From: Roseiarcus fermentans
GTDB taxonomy: Bacteria; Pseudomonadota; Alphaproteobacteria; Rhizobiales; Beijerinckiaceae
Length of the DNA: 64,000 bases
Assembly (NCBI RefSeq): GCF_003315135.1
Contig: NZ_QNRK01000007.1
Location: 1 to 64,000, forward strand
Direction of reading: 5' to 3'
In this document: positions 57,098 through 64,000 of the stretch, one piece after another
Position numbering within the stretch: position 1 is the first letter of the stretch
How the letters are laid out: each line of letters starts with the position of its first letter
Translations under genes and position numbers: made by a program
Notes under the pieces: generated by a model
What the model was told of the DNA's origin: nothing
What the model saw: the letters and a program-made list of their open reading frames with translations, nothing else
The model's database searches: none

Positions 57098-58531
57098 TCA
57101 CGGTCCGGCCTCCCAGAATCGTTCGATCTGTTCCAGCGACCGGCCCCGCGTCTCCGGCACCCGGAAATAGACCCAGACGAAGCCGAGTGCGCAGAACAGC
57201 GCGAACAGCCAGAAGGTCAGCGCGTCGCCGATGCGCGTGACGAGCGTGAGAAAGAACTCGCTGACCAGGAAGGCGGCGCCCCAGTTGACCGCGGTCGCGA
57301 CCGCCACCGCGCGTCCGCGCACGACGCCGGGATAGATCTCGTTGATCACCGTCCAGGTGACCGGGCCGAGCGAGAAGGCGAACGAGATGATGAACACGAC
57401 CAGCGCCGCCAGCGTCACGAGCCCCGTGGCCCCGCGCTCGCCCGGACCCATGGCGCGCAATTGCAGGAAGGCGAAGCCGACCGCCGTGAGGCTGACGCCC
57501 ATGCCGACGAGGCCGGCGAGCAGCAACGGCCGGCGGCCGATCCGGTCGATGAAGGCGATGGCGATGAAGGTCGCCAGAACGTTGACGGCGCCGATCGCCC
57601 AGGTGGTGGCGTCGGTCTGCGCGGCCGGCGTGGTGAAGCCGGCCTCGGCGAAAATGCGGTCGGAATAATAGATGATCGCGTTGATGCCGGTGATCTGTTG
57701 CAGGATCGCGAGGCCGAGGCCGACCTGGAGCGGCTTGCGCCAACGGCGGGCGAACACGTCGCCCCAGGACGCCGTCTGATCCTCCGTCCGGAGCGCGGCT
57801 TCCATCGCCTTCAGCCGCGCCTCGACGTCGACGCCCGGCCTGAGTTTCGTCAGGGTGCGGCGCGCGTCGTCGACCCGCCCCGTCTTGAGCAGCCAGCGCG
57901 GCGATTCGGCGGCCGGAAGGACCGCGAGCAGCAGCATGACGCCGGGCGCCGCCGACAACCCCAGCATCCATCGCCATCCCTGCGCGCCGGCGAGCGCCTC
58001 GTCGACGAAATAGGCGAGGAAGATGCCGACGGTGATGGCGAGCTGGTAGGAGGAGATGAACCGGCCGCGCTGCTCGGCCGGCGCGAGTTCGGCCGCGTAG
58101 AGCGGCGCGGCGACCGCCGCCACGCCGACGCCGAACCCGACCAGCAATCGTCCGGCGAGGAGAACGGGAACGTTCGGCGCAAAGGCCTCGACCGCAGCGC
58201 CGGCGACGAACAGGACCGCAGCGGCGATCAGCGCCGACTTCCGGCCGAAATGGTCGGCGGTCCAGCCGCCCGCGAGCGAGCCGAACAACGCCCCGAGCGT
58301 CACCCAGCTGGTCACGATCTCGAGCGCGAGCGAGCGAAGGGTGAACTCCTTCTGGATGCCGAGCAGGGCGCCCGAGATCACGCCCTGATCGTAGCCGAAC
58401 AGGCCGCCGGCGAGAATGACGACCAGGATGACGCTGATCGTCCAGATCAGCGGCAGCCGGCCGGCGACGGGATCGCCCGGCTCGCCGATCGCGCCGGAGC
58501 TCGAGGCGAGGGGTGGCCGCCTGTCCGCCAT
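57098..58531 (-). CDS. Sugar porter, MFS family (xylose/galactose:H+ symporter type)
   Basis: A 477-residue, 12-helix proton-coupled sugar transporter. Signatures are GYDQGVISGALLGIQKEF after helix 1, GWTADHFGRKSALIAAAVLF, QQITGINAIIYYSDRIF in helix 7, IDRIGRRPLLLAGLVGMGVSL and the terminal PETRGRSLEQIERFW. Its position next to the glucose-6-phosphate-oxidising operon suggests hexose uptake, but specificity cannot be read from sequence. It converges on pgl with a 27-base gap containing only a short GC palindrome. Confidence 0.94.
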   Translation of the reverse strand: MADRRPPLASSSGAIGEPGDPVAGRLPLIWTISVILVVILAGGLFGYDQGVISGALLGIQKEFTLRSLALEIVTSWVTLGALFGSLAGGWTADHFGRKSALIAAAVLFVAGAAVEAFAPNVPVLLAGRLLVGFGVGVAAVAAPLYAAELAPAEQRGRFISSYQLAITVGIFLAYFVDEALAGAQGWRWMLGLSAAPGVMLLLAVLPAAESPRWLLKTGRVDDARRTLTKLRPGVDVEARLKAMEAALRTEDQTASWGDVFARRWRKPLQVGLGLAILQQITGINAIIYYSDRIFAEAGFTTPAAQTDATTWAIGAVNVLATFIAIAFIDRIGRRPLLLAGLVGMGVSLTAVGFAFLQLRAMGPGERGATGLVTLAALVVFIISFAFSLGPVTWTVINEIYPGVVRGRAVAVATAVNWGAAFLVSEFFLTLVTRIGDALTFWLFALFCALGFVWVYFRVPETRGRSLEQIERFWEAGP

Positions 58532-58715
58532 TCCTGTTCCTCCCGGCTAGCCCGCGTCCGCCGATCCGAACACGGCGCTGTCTGCGCTCGGGCTCCGCCC
58601 GCCGCCGCTCTTACCTTTACGCCCGGTCTCGGCGGCGATCCAGCCGCCGGCGCGGGGCTGCGGCTCCTGGCGCCGGAGCGGAAGTCCGTCAGCAAACCGA
58701 CTGGATCGTCCGCGG

Positions 58716-59681
58716 TCAGACCGGGTCGCGTACGTCGCGCGGCAGCGGGAAGGCCATCGACTCGCTCGTCGTCGTGATCGTCTCGAGGGTCACCTCGTAG
58801 CGCTCCTTGAGCGCCTCGACGATGCGCTCGACGAGCGTCTCGGGCGCAGAAGCGCCCGCGGTGACGGCGACCGAGCGGACGTTGGCGAGCGCCGCCCAGT
58901 CGACGGCGCGCTCGTCGGCGACGAGCTGGGCCACGCAGCCTTCCCGCTCGGCGACCTCGCGCAGTCGCTGCGAATTGGACGAATTGGCGGCGCCGACCAC
59001 GATCGCCGCCTCGACGAGACGGGCCGCAGCCTTCACCGCCTCCTGACGATTGGTGGTCGCGTAGCAGATGTCCTCGTTGGGAGGGACGTGGATGTCGGGA
59101 AAGCGCGCCCTCAGCGCCGCCACGATCTCGCGCGTGTCGTCGACCGAGAGCGTCGTCTGGGTCACGTAGGCGATCGGCTGGCCGTCCTCGCGCTGGAGGC
59201 GCTCGACCTCCTCGATCGAGCTCACCAGCGTCACCGCGCCCTGCGGCAGCTGACCCATCGTGCCGACCACTTCGGGGTGGCCGGCGTGGCCGATCAGAAC
59301 GATCCGGCGCCCGCGCTTGAAATGCGCCAGCGCCTCGCGATGGACTTTGGTCACCAGCGGGCAGGTGGCGTCGATGGTGCGCAAGTTGCGCCGCCCGGCT
59401 TCCTCCGGCACCGACCTCGCCACCCCGTGGGCGGAGAACACGACCGGATGCGGGCCGGGCGGGGCCTCGGCGAGCTCGTTGATGAAGACGACGCCCTTGG
59501 CCTTCAGCGAATCGACGACGAACTTGTTGTGGACGATCTCGTGCCGAACGTACACTGGTGTGCCGTAAATTCTAAGCGCGCGCTCGACGGTCTCGATCGC
59601 CCGCACCACGCCGGCGCAGAAGCCGCGCGGGGCGCAAAGGACGACACGGAGGGGCGGTTTGCTGGTCGCGGGCTCGGACAT
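58716..59681 (-). CDS. ispH: 4-hydroxy-3-methylbut-2-enyl diphosphate reductase
   Basis: Last enzyme of the MEP isoprenoid pathway, making IPP and DMAPP with a 4Fe-4S cluster. The 321-residue protein has the three cluster cysteines in LCAPRGFCAGVVRAI, IDATCPLVTKVH and NEDICYATTNRQ. Substrate-site motifs are VRHEIVHNKFVV, FSAHGV, GHAGHPEV, the catalytic-Glu-type TQTTLS region and GAANSSNSQRL. I start at ATG 59681. In related genomes this gene precedes thrB-rnhA; here they are separated. Confidence 0.97.
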   Translation of the reverse strand: MSEPATSKPPLRVVLCAPRGFCAGVVRAIETVERALRIYGTPVYVRHEIVHNKFVVDSLKAKGVVFINELAEAPPGPHPVVFSAHGVARSVPEEAGRRNLRTIDATCPLVTKVHREALAHFKRGRRIVLIGHAGHPEVVGTMGQLPQGAVTLVSSIEEVERLQREDGQPIAYVTQTTLSVDDTREIVAALRARFPDIHVPPNEDICYATTNRQEAVKAAARLVEAAIVVGAANSSNSQRLREVAEREGCVAQLVADERAVDWAALANVRSVAVTAGASAPETLVERIVEALKERYEVTLETITTTSESMAFPLPRDVRDPV

Positions 59682-59801
59682 GTCCGACCCATGAAAGGGA
59701 GACGCCGGCCTGTCAAGCCGGTGCGACAACGTCGCCCAGTGGGCGCCGGGCTCGGCGGCTGTCACCGCCCCGCCGCGGCGACCGGACGCAACGCCAGCCG
59801 T

Positions 59802-60038
59802 TCAGCGCCCCGCGGCCGGTTCGCAGGAGGTCCATGAGCAGGCGGCCCGGGAGTCCCCGCCGGCGTTGTGCGCCGCCGCCAGCGCCGCGCCGCTCGGCGC
59901 CGGGTCGAAGAGGCTGACGAGGTAGAGCGACAGCGACGCCGCGATCGCCGCGACGACGGCTCGGGCCAAGGGCGCCAGGCTGCGGTCGTCGGCCAGATAG
60001 ACGCGGTAAAATTCCGCGTGCTCCTCGATCCAGCTCAT
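59802..60038 (-). CDS. Small hypothetical membrane protein
   Basis: A 78-residue protein with a charged N-terminus (MSWIEEHAEFYRVYLADDRSLAPLAR) and one hydrophobic segment (AVVAAIAASLSLYLVSLF), then an Ala-rich tail. It begins 22 bases after the emrB stop on the same strand and may be co-transcribed with the pump. No family is recognised and the coding call is moderate. Confidence 0.5.
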   Translation of the reverse strand: MSWIEEHAEFYRVYLADDRSLAPLARAVVAAIAASLSLYLVSLFDPAPSGAALAAAHNAGGDSRAACSWTSCEPAAGR

Positions 60039-60059
60039 GGCGGGCGCTCCAGGCAGGGC

Positions 60060-61661
60060 CTAGTGCGCCATCGCCATTCCGCCGCCGAGCTTGACGCTGC
60101 GCAGCGACAGCGCGAGCGGGACCAGGGCCAGCGAAACGATCATCAGCACCCAGAAGACGTCGATGTAGGCGAGATAGGCGGCCTGGGTCTCGACCTGTCC
60201 GGCGATCCAGGCGAAAGCCTGCTCATGAGCGTGGCCCGGCGCGCTGCCCTGCGCGACGAAGGCGTCGGTCGCGCGCCGCATCGCCTCCTGGAGTTGCGGG
60301 CTCGACGGCGCGACGTGCTCGACGAGCCGGCTCTGGTGCATCTGGCTCCGGTGCGCGAGGATGTTGGCGGCGAACGACACGCCGATCGAGCCGCCGGTGT
60401 TGCGCGACGCGTTGATCAGGGCGGAGGCCATGTCGGTCCTCGCCGCGGGAATCCCGTCGTAGGACGCGGTCATGATCGGCAGGAAGATCAGCGGCAGCCC
60501 GGCGCCGAGCAGGTTGCGGGAATTGGCGAAGAACCAGAAGCCCGCGTCGGCGTAGGTCGAGGTCAGCCGCAGCATCGACAGCGCGGTGAGCAGCGCCCCG
60601 GCCACGATGAGATATTTCGGCTGGATGCGGTTCGACAGGGCGCCGACGACCACCATCATCGCCATGGTCACGACGCCGCCCGGCGACAAGACGAGGCCGG
60701 CCCAGGTCGCCGTGTAGCCATAAAGCTGCTGAACCATCTGCGGCATGAACTGGGTGGTCGCGTACATGACCGCTCCGGTCGCCCCCATCACGAGGAAACA
60801 CGCGCCGAAGTGCCGGCTCGCCACCATGCGGACATCGATCATCGGGTCGCGGCGGGTCATCTCCCATGGGATCATCAGCGCGAAGGCGGTCGCGCAGATC
60901 GCGACCACGGTGATGATGAAGGTCGAGCCGAACCAGTCGTCTTCGAGGCCGCGGTCGAGCGCGATCTCGAGCGAGCCGAGAAAGGTCGCGACCAGGACGA
61001 AGCCGACGCCGTCGAACCGGCTTTCCCGGCGTGCGCGCTTGCGCTCGGCGACCGCGCCCGCGGGCTCGCGCAGCACGGCCGCGATCAGGGCCATCGTGAC
61101 GAGCCCGACCGGGCCGTTGATCTGAAAGCACCACCGCCAGGAGATGGTGTCGGCGAGCCAGCCGCCGAGCGTCGGCCCGACGATCGGGGCGACGACCACG
61201 GCCACGCCGAACAGTGCGAACGCCTGCCCGCGCTTCTCGGGCGGGAAGGAGTCGGCCAGGATCGACTGCGACACCGGCACCATGCCGCCGCCGGCGAGGC
61301 CCTGCATCAGCCGGAACACGAGCAGCGACTGCAGGCTCCAGGCCTCGGCGCACAGCGCCGAACTGATCGTGAACAGCGCCAGGCACGCGAGGAAGAAGGT
61401 TCTGCGGCCGAGCGCGCGGGCGAGATAGGGGCTCGCGGTCAGGCTGACGGCGTTGGCGACGAGGTAGGTCGTCACCACCCAGGTCGCCTCGTCCGCGCCC
61501 ACCCCCATGTCGCCGGCGATATAGGGCAGCACGACGTTGGCGACCGTCGTGTCGAGAACCTCCATGAACACCGCGAGCGACACCAGGATGGCGATCAGCC
61601 ACGGGTTGACGTGGCCGGCGCCCGCCCGGCCGTCGTCGACGACCGCCGCCGCGGCGCTCAA
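60060..61661 (-). CDS. DHA2-family MFS multidrug efflux pump, EmrB type
   Basis: A 533-residue, 14-helix drug:H+ antiporter. Helix 1 carries the DHA2 motif LAVFMEVLDTTVANVVLPYIAGDM; YLARALGRRTFFLACL follows helix 2. Motif C is GVAVVVAPIVGPTLGGWLADTISWRWCFQINGPVG. The N-terminus overlaps the emrA stop as TTGA, making TTG 61661 the start. It exports toxic compounds through the periplasm with the membrane-fusion protein encoded just upstream; an outer-membrane TolC-type gene is not in this window. Confidence 0.94.
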   Translation of the reverse strand: MSAAAAVVDDGRAGAGHVNPWLIAILVSLAVFMEVLDTTVANVVLPYIAGDMGVGADEATWVVTTYLVANAVSLTASPYLARALGRRTFFLACLALFTISSALCAEAWSLQSLLVFRLMQGLAGGGMVPVSQSILADSFPPEKRGQAFALFGVAVVVAPIVGPTLGGWLADTISWRWCFQINGPVGLVTMALIAAVLREPAGAVAERKRARRESRFDGVGFVLVATFLGSLEIALDRGLEDDWFGSTFIITVVAICATAFALMIPWEMTRRDPMIDVRMVASRHFGACFLVMGATGAVMYATTQFMPQMVQQLYGYTATWAGLVLSPGGVVTMAMMVVVGALSNRIQPKYLIVAGALLTALSMLRLTSTYADAGFWFFANSRNLLGAGLPLIFLPIMTASYDGIPAARTDMASALINASRNTGGSIGVSFAANILAHRSQMHQSRLVEHVAPSSPQLQEAMRRATDAFVAQGSAPGHAHEQAFAWIAGQVETQAAYLAYIDVFWVLMIVSLALVPLALSLRSVKLGGGMAMAH

Positions 61662-62983
61662 CGCAGGCCCCCGAACCGGACCGCCGCGGCTGTCAGGCGT
61701 TCGATCAGCGACGGCGCCGGGTCGGTCCGCACGGTCGGCGTGACCGACATGCCGAGGCCGAGCGTCAGGTCGGCGGGCAGATCGTCGACCGTCACCTTGA
61801 CCGGAACGCGCTGCACGATCTTGACGTAGTTGCCGGTGGCGTTCTCCGCCGGCAGCAGCGAAAAGGCCGTGCCGGAGCCGGGCTGGACGCTGTCGACATG
61901 GCCGTGCAGGGACCTGCCCGGGTAGGCGTCGATCGCGATCTCGACCGGCTGCCCGGGGCGCATGGCGGCGAGCTGCGTCTCCTTGAAATTCGCCGCGACC
62001 CAGATCCCGTCGGGCACGATCATCGCCAGCGCCGCGCCCGGCTGGGCGAGCTGCCCGACCGCCGCGCTCAAGGCGACGACGCGCCCGGGCTGCGCCGCCG
62101 TGACGGTGGTGTAGGAGAGGTTCAGCCGGGCCTGGTCGAGCTGGGCCCGTCCTTGCGCGAGGCTCGCCTCGGCCGTGGCGCGCTGGGCGTTCAGCGTGTC
62201 GACCTGGCGCTGCGCGAGTTTCAGCGTCGCCTCGGCCGCCTCGACGCCGGCCTGCTGCTGGCCGAACTGCGACGACGACTGCTGCGCGTTCATGACCGCG
62301 CCGGATCCGGATTTCGCGAGTTGCTGGTATCGGTCCGCCTGCTGCCCGGCGAACACCAGGGCGGCCTGCGCCTGAGCGACCTGCGCCTGAGCCGCGTCGA
62401 TCTGCGCCCGCTGCGCCGAAAGCTGCGCGTCGACGGTCCTGACGCCGGCTTCCGCCGCCGCGACCTGCGCCTCGGCGAGGGCGACCGCGTTGCGATAGTC
62501 GCGCTCGTCGAGGCGGGCGATCGGGTCGCCGGCCATCACGTGCTGGTTGTCGGAGACCGGGACCTCGACGACGTAGCCCGCGACCTTGGGCGCGATCGCG
62601 AACTGCCGGGCGGCGAAGAAGGCGTCGTCGGTCGACTGGAACCGTCCGGAATGGTCGAGATAGAGGACGCCGGCTGACCCGGCGAACGCCGCCGCGAACA
62701 GCCCGCCGACAACCAGCGTCCACCTCCGCCCGCGCCGGCCGGTCGCGGCGGCGGGGGGCTCCTGCGGCGCAGCCGGAACGGCGAGAGGCTCGGTTCGACG
62801 CCCGGGCCGGTCGTCGCCCGGCGACTCTTCGCGCCGCGGCGCCTCGAGCGCGGCGTCCGCCGCCGGACCGTCCAGGGCCCGTCCGGTCGCGCCCCCGGCC
62901 GCGGGGGCTTCCGTCCGCTGCGCCGGCCGGAGGGTATTGAGCGCCATCCCGACGCTCCGGTCGCGGTCGCCATCGTTCCTCAT
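61658..62983 (-). CDS. EmrA/HlyD-type membrane-fusion protein
   Basis: A 441-residue periplasmic adaptor. A cytoplasmic Pro/Ala-rich leader of about 85 residues precedes one membrane helix (TLVVGGLFAAAFAGSAGVLYL). The lipoyl half-motifs are FAIAPKVAGYVVEVPVSDNQHVMAGDPIARLD and TTVTAAQPGRVVALSAAVGQL. Between them is a long Ala/Gln-rich coiled coil (about 150-275), and the beta-barrel follows with GIWVAANFKETQLAAMRPGQPVEIAIDAYPG. It is first in the emrAB operon, controlled from the palindrome upstream. Confidence 0.93.
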   Translation of the reverse strand: MRNDGDRDRSVGMALNTLRPAQRTEAPAAGGATGRALDGPAADAALEAPRREESPGDDRPGRRTEPLAVPAAPQEPPAAATGRRGRRWTLVVGGLFAAAFAGSAGVLYLDHSGRFQSTDDAFFAARQFAIAPKVAGYVVEVPVSDNQHVMAGDPIARLDERDYRNAVALAEAQVAAAEAGVRTVDAQLSAQRAQIDAAQAQVAQAQAALVFAGQQADRYQQLAKSGSGAVMNAQQSSSQFGQQQAGVEAAEATLKLAQRQVDTLNAQRATAEASLAQGRAQLDQARLNLSYTTVTAAQPGRVVALSAAVGQLAQPGAALAMIVPDGIWVAANFKETQLAAMRPGQPVEIAIDAYPGRSLHGHVDSVQPGSGTAFSLLPAENATGNYVKIVQRVPVKVTVDDLPADLTLGLGMSVTPTVRTDPAPSLIERLTAAAVRFGGLR

Positions 62984-63027
62984 CGCCGTCGTCCCTCGCG
63001 AAAGGCTTCCGCTCGTGAAGCTAGAAT

Positions 63028-63048
63028 GAAACGAAACCGTTTCGTTTC
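63028..63048. promoter_or_regulatory. Palindromic operator of the TetR regulator and emrAB
   Basis: A perfect 10-bp inverted repeat, GAAACGAAAC and GTTTCGTTTC, around one central C. It lies between the divergent emrA and TetR genes, 27 bases before the regulator start and 45 before emrA. Size and position fit a TetR dimer-pair site repressing both genes. Confidence 0.85.
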
Positions 63049-63074
63049 GCTTTACTTGGGCCAGCGAAGGCGCT

Positions 63075-63836
63075 ATGTCAAGGGCATTGGGACGCTGCGG
63101 AGGCGCCCTTGGCGGGGTGGAGAGGGTTGCGGCGGTGGCTCATGAGCGAGGCGGGGTCCGGTCCGGCCGGCCGCGCCGCGAACTGGCCGGCGAGGTCGAG
63201 GAGCGGATTCTGGAGGCGGCCGCGAAAGTGTTTCTCGGCCGCGGCTACGACGGCGCGAGCATCGACGAGATCGCCGTGGAGGCGCGCGCCGGGAAGCCGA
63301 CCATCTATGCCCGCTATCCCGGCAAGGAGGCGCTGTTCGGCGCGGTCGTGGCGCAGAAGATCCGCCAGAATGCGAGCTTCGACTCGGCGGCGGCGGGCGG
63401 GTCTTCCTCCGAGGATCGCCTGAAGTCCCTGGCGACCGCGCTGCTGGAGCGCGCGCTCGGGTCCGAGGCGATCGCGCTCGTGCGGGTGGCCGTCGCGGAG
63501 TCGCGCCGCTTCCCCGACCTCGCGAGCGGCGTCGGACGGATGGCGCTCGAGCGCGGCCACGAAACGATCGCCAAACTGCTCGGCGATTTCGCGCGCTCGG
63601 ACGAAATGGCCGCCCTCGAGGCGTTCGCGCCGGATCATCTGGCCGCAACGGCGCGCCGGTTCACCGAAATGGTCGTTCTGCCGATTGTCATGCGCGCCCT
63701 GTTCGGCGAGAACCCGGAGCGGTTGCGCGCCGAGGTCGACCCGCACATCGCGGAAACGGTGGCGTTCTTCCTCGCCGCCTGCCGCGCGAGCGGGCGCGCC
63801 GCGGGCGCGCCGTCCGTCGTTCCCGCCGGTTCGTGA
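63075..63836 (+). CDS. TetR-family transcriptional regulator
   Basis: A 253-residue repressor. The helix-turn-helix lies at about residues 39-85: VEERILEAAAKVFLGRGYDGASIDEIAVEARAGKPTIYARYPGKEALFGAVV. The ligand-binding domain follows (AefR/YdeS-like C-terminal part with EMVVLPIVMRALFGENPERL). It is divergent from emrAB with the palindrome in between, so it probably represses the pump until an inducer binds. The first 30 residues are variable and a later start is possible. Confidence 0.92.
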   Translation: MSRALGRCGGALGGVERVAAVAHERGGVRSGRPRRELAGEVEERILEAAAKVFLGRGYDGASIDEIAVEARAGKPTIYARYPGKEALFGAVVAQKIRQNASFDSAAAGGSSSEDRLKSLATALLERALGSEAIALVRVAVAESRRFPDLASGVGRMALERGHETIAKLLGDFARSDEMAALEAFAPDHLAATARRFTEMVVLPIVMRALFGENPERLRAEVDPHIAETVAFFLAACRASGRAAGAPSVVPAGS

Positions 63837-64000
63837 GCGGAAGGCGAAGCCGCCGTCGGGCGGGCAGGGACACGAGCAACCGAGGCGTTGATCGGCCAAT
63901 GAAGCGGTCGTGATCGCCGACTGGCATTTAGGGCAGATGCGCCGCGGGCGCCCTGGGGCCTGCCTTGCGCCTCGTCAGCATCGGGGCGAACCCTCGGCGA
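63837..64000. other. Window end, no gene firmly recognised
   Basis: A minus-strand frame entering from the right edge ends at a TAA at 63928-63930 and reads RRGFAPMLTRRKAGPRAPAAHLP. It could be the C-terminus of a gene lying outside the window, but it is too short to identify. The opposite strand is also open here. Confidence 0.25.

Overview
The window is GC-rich DNA (roughly two thirds G+C by eye) from an alphaproteobacterium, most likely of the Rhizobiales/Hyphomicrobiales. Pointers to this are a CpdR-type response regulator divergent from an N-formylglutamate amidohydrolase, an MmgR/suhB-like small RNA beside an inositol-monophosphatase-family gene, groESL with both a CIRCE element and an alphaproteobacterial heat-shock promoter, a ROSE-type thermometer before hsp20, a SbmA/BacA-type ABC exporter, DUF29 and YARHG proteins, a Porin_2-like tail, and a thrB-rnhA pair with ispH on the same strand. 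The genus cannot be fixed from the sequence.

Layout. 1-8.9 kb: porin tail, anaerobic sulfatase maturase with its cytosolic sulfatase, small membrane proteins, a bifunctional Rel/SpoT enzyme and a gamma-glutamylcyclotransferase. 9-11 kb: heat-regulated hsp20, an orphan antitoxin with a wrecked ParE, an AT-rich acetyltransferase and a decayed repeat. 11-24.5 kb: threonine aldolase, glutamate synthase (gltB and gltD, split by a DUF2283 gene), a DUF29 protein, an ABC exporter, a NUDIX hydrolase and a Na/Pi cotransporter. 24.6-30.8 kb: a Baeyer-Villiger monooxygenase and serine hydrolase operon behind a ruined AraC regulator, then accessory debris (broken VapC with intact Phd, interrupted TIR protein, two short mobile repeats). 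30.8-38.9 kb: groESL, two secreted proteins, a cyclohexadienyl dehydratase-like protein, cpdR, N-formylglutamate amidohydrolase, the small RNA, a HisN-like phosphatase and a ParB/Srx-like protein. 39-46 kb: leuS-lptE and a four-gene Dpp/Opp-type ABC transporter with no binding protein. 46-47.7 kb: two more mobile repeats, a LexA box and an intact VapBC pair. 47.7-59.7 kb: rnhA and thrB, then nucleotide-sugar dehydrogenases with a glycosyltransferase, the complete oxidative pentose-phosphate set (gnd-zwf-pgl), a sugar transporter, then ispH. 59.8-63.8 kb: an EmrAB-type efflux pump with a divergent TetR regulator and a palindromic operator.

The most distinctive find is a family of roughly 200-bp non-autonomous transposable elements. 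There are four recognisable full copies and one decayed core. Their ends begin GTAAC/GTCAC, the interior is palindromic, and two copies are flanked by perfect 8-bp target duplications (TTTGTGAC and TTCCGCAC). The other two keep 6-of-8 matches. They sit in the same places as broken toxin, TIR and regulator genes. One copy supplies the stop codon of a reading frame it interrupts. Three toxin-antitoxin modules show a gradient of decay: two have intact antitoxins with broken toxins, one is intact.

Functionally, the core genes join nitrogen assimilation (GltBD), the stringent response (Rel), protein folding (GroESL, Hsp20), NADPH supply (Zwf-Pgl-Gnd), uronic-acid sugar nucleotides (UDP-glucose and GDP-mannose dehydrogenases with a GT4) and cell-cycle proteolysis (CpdR).
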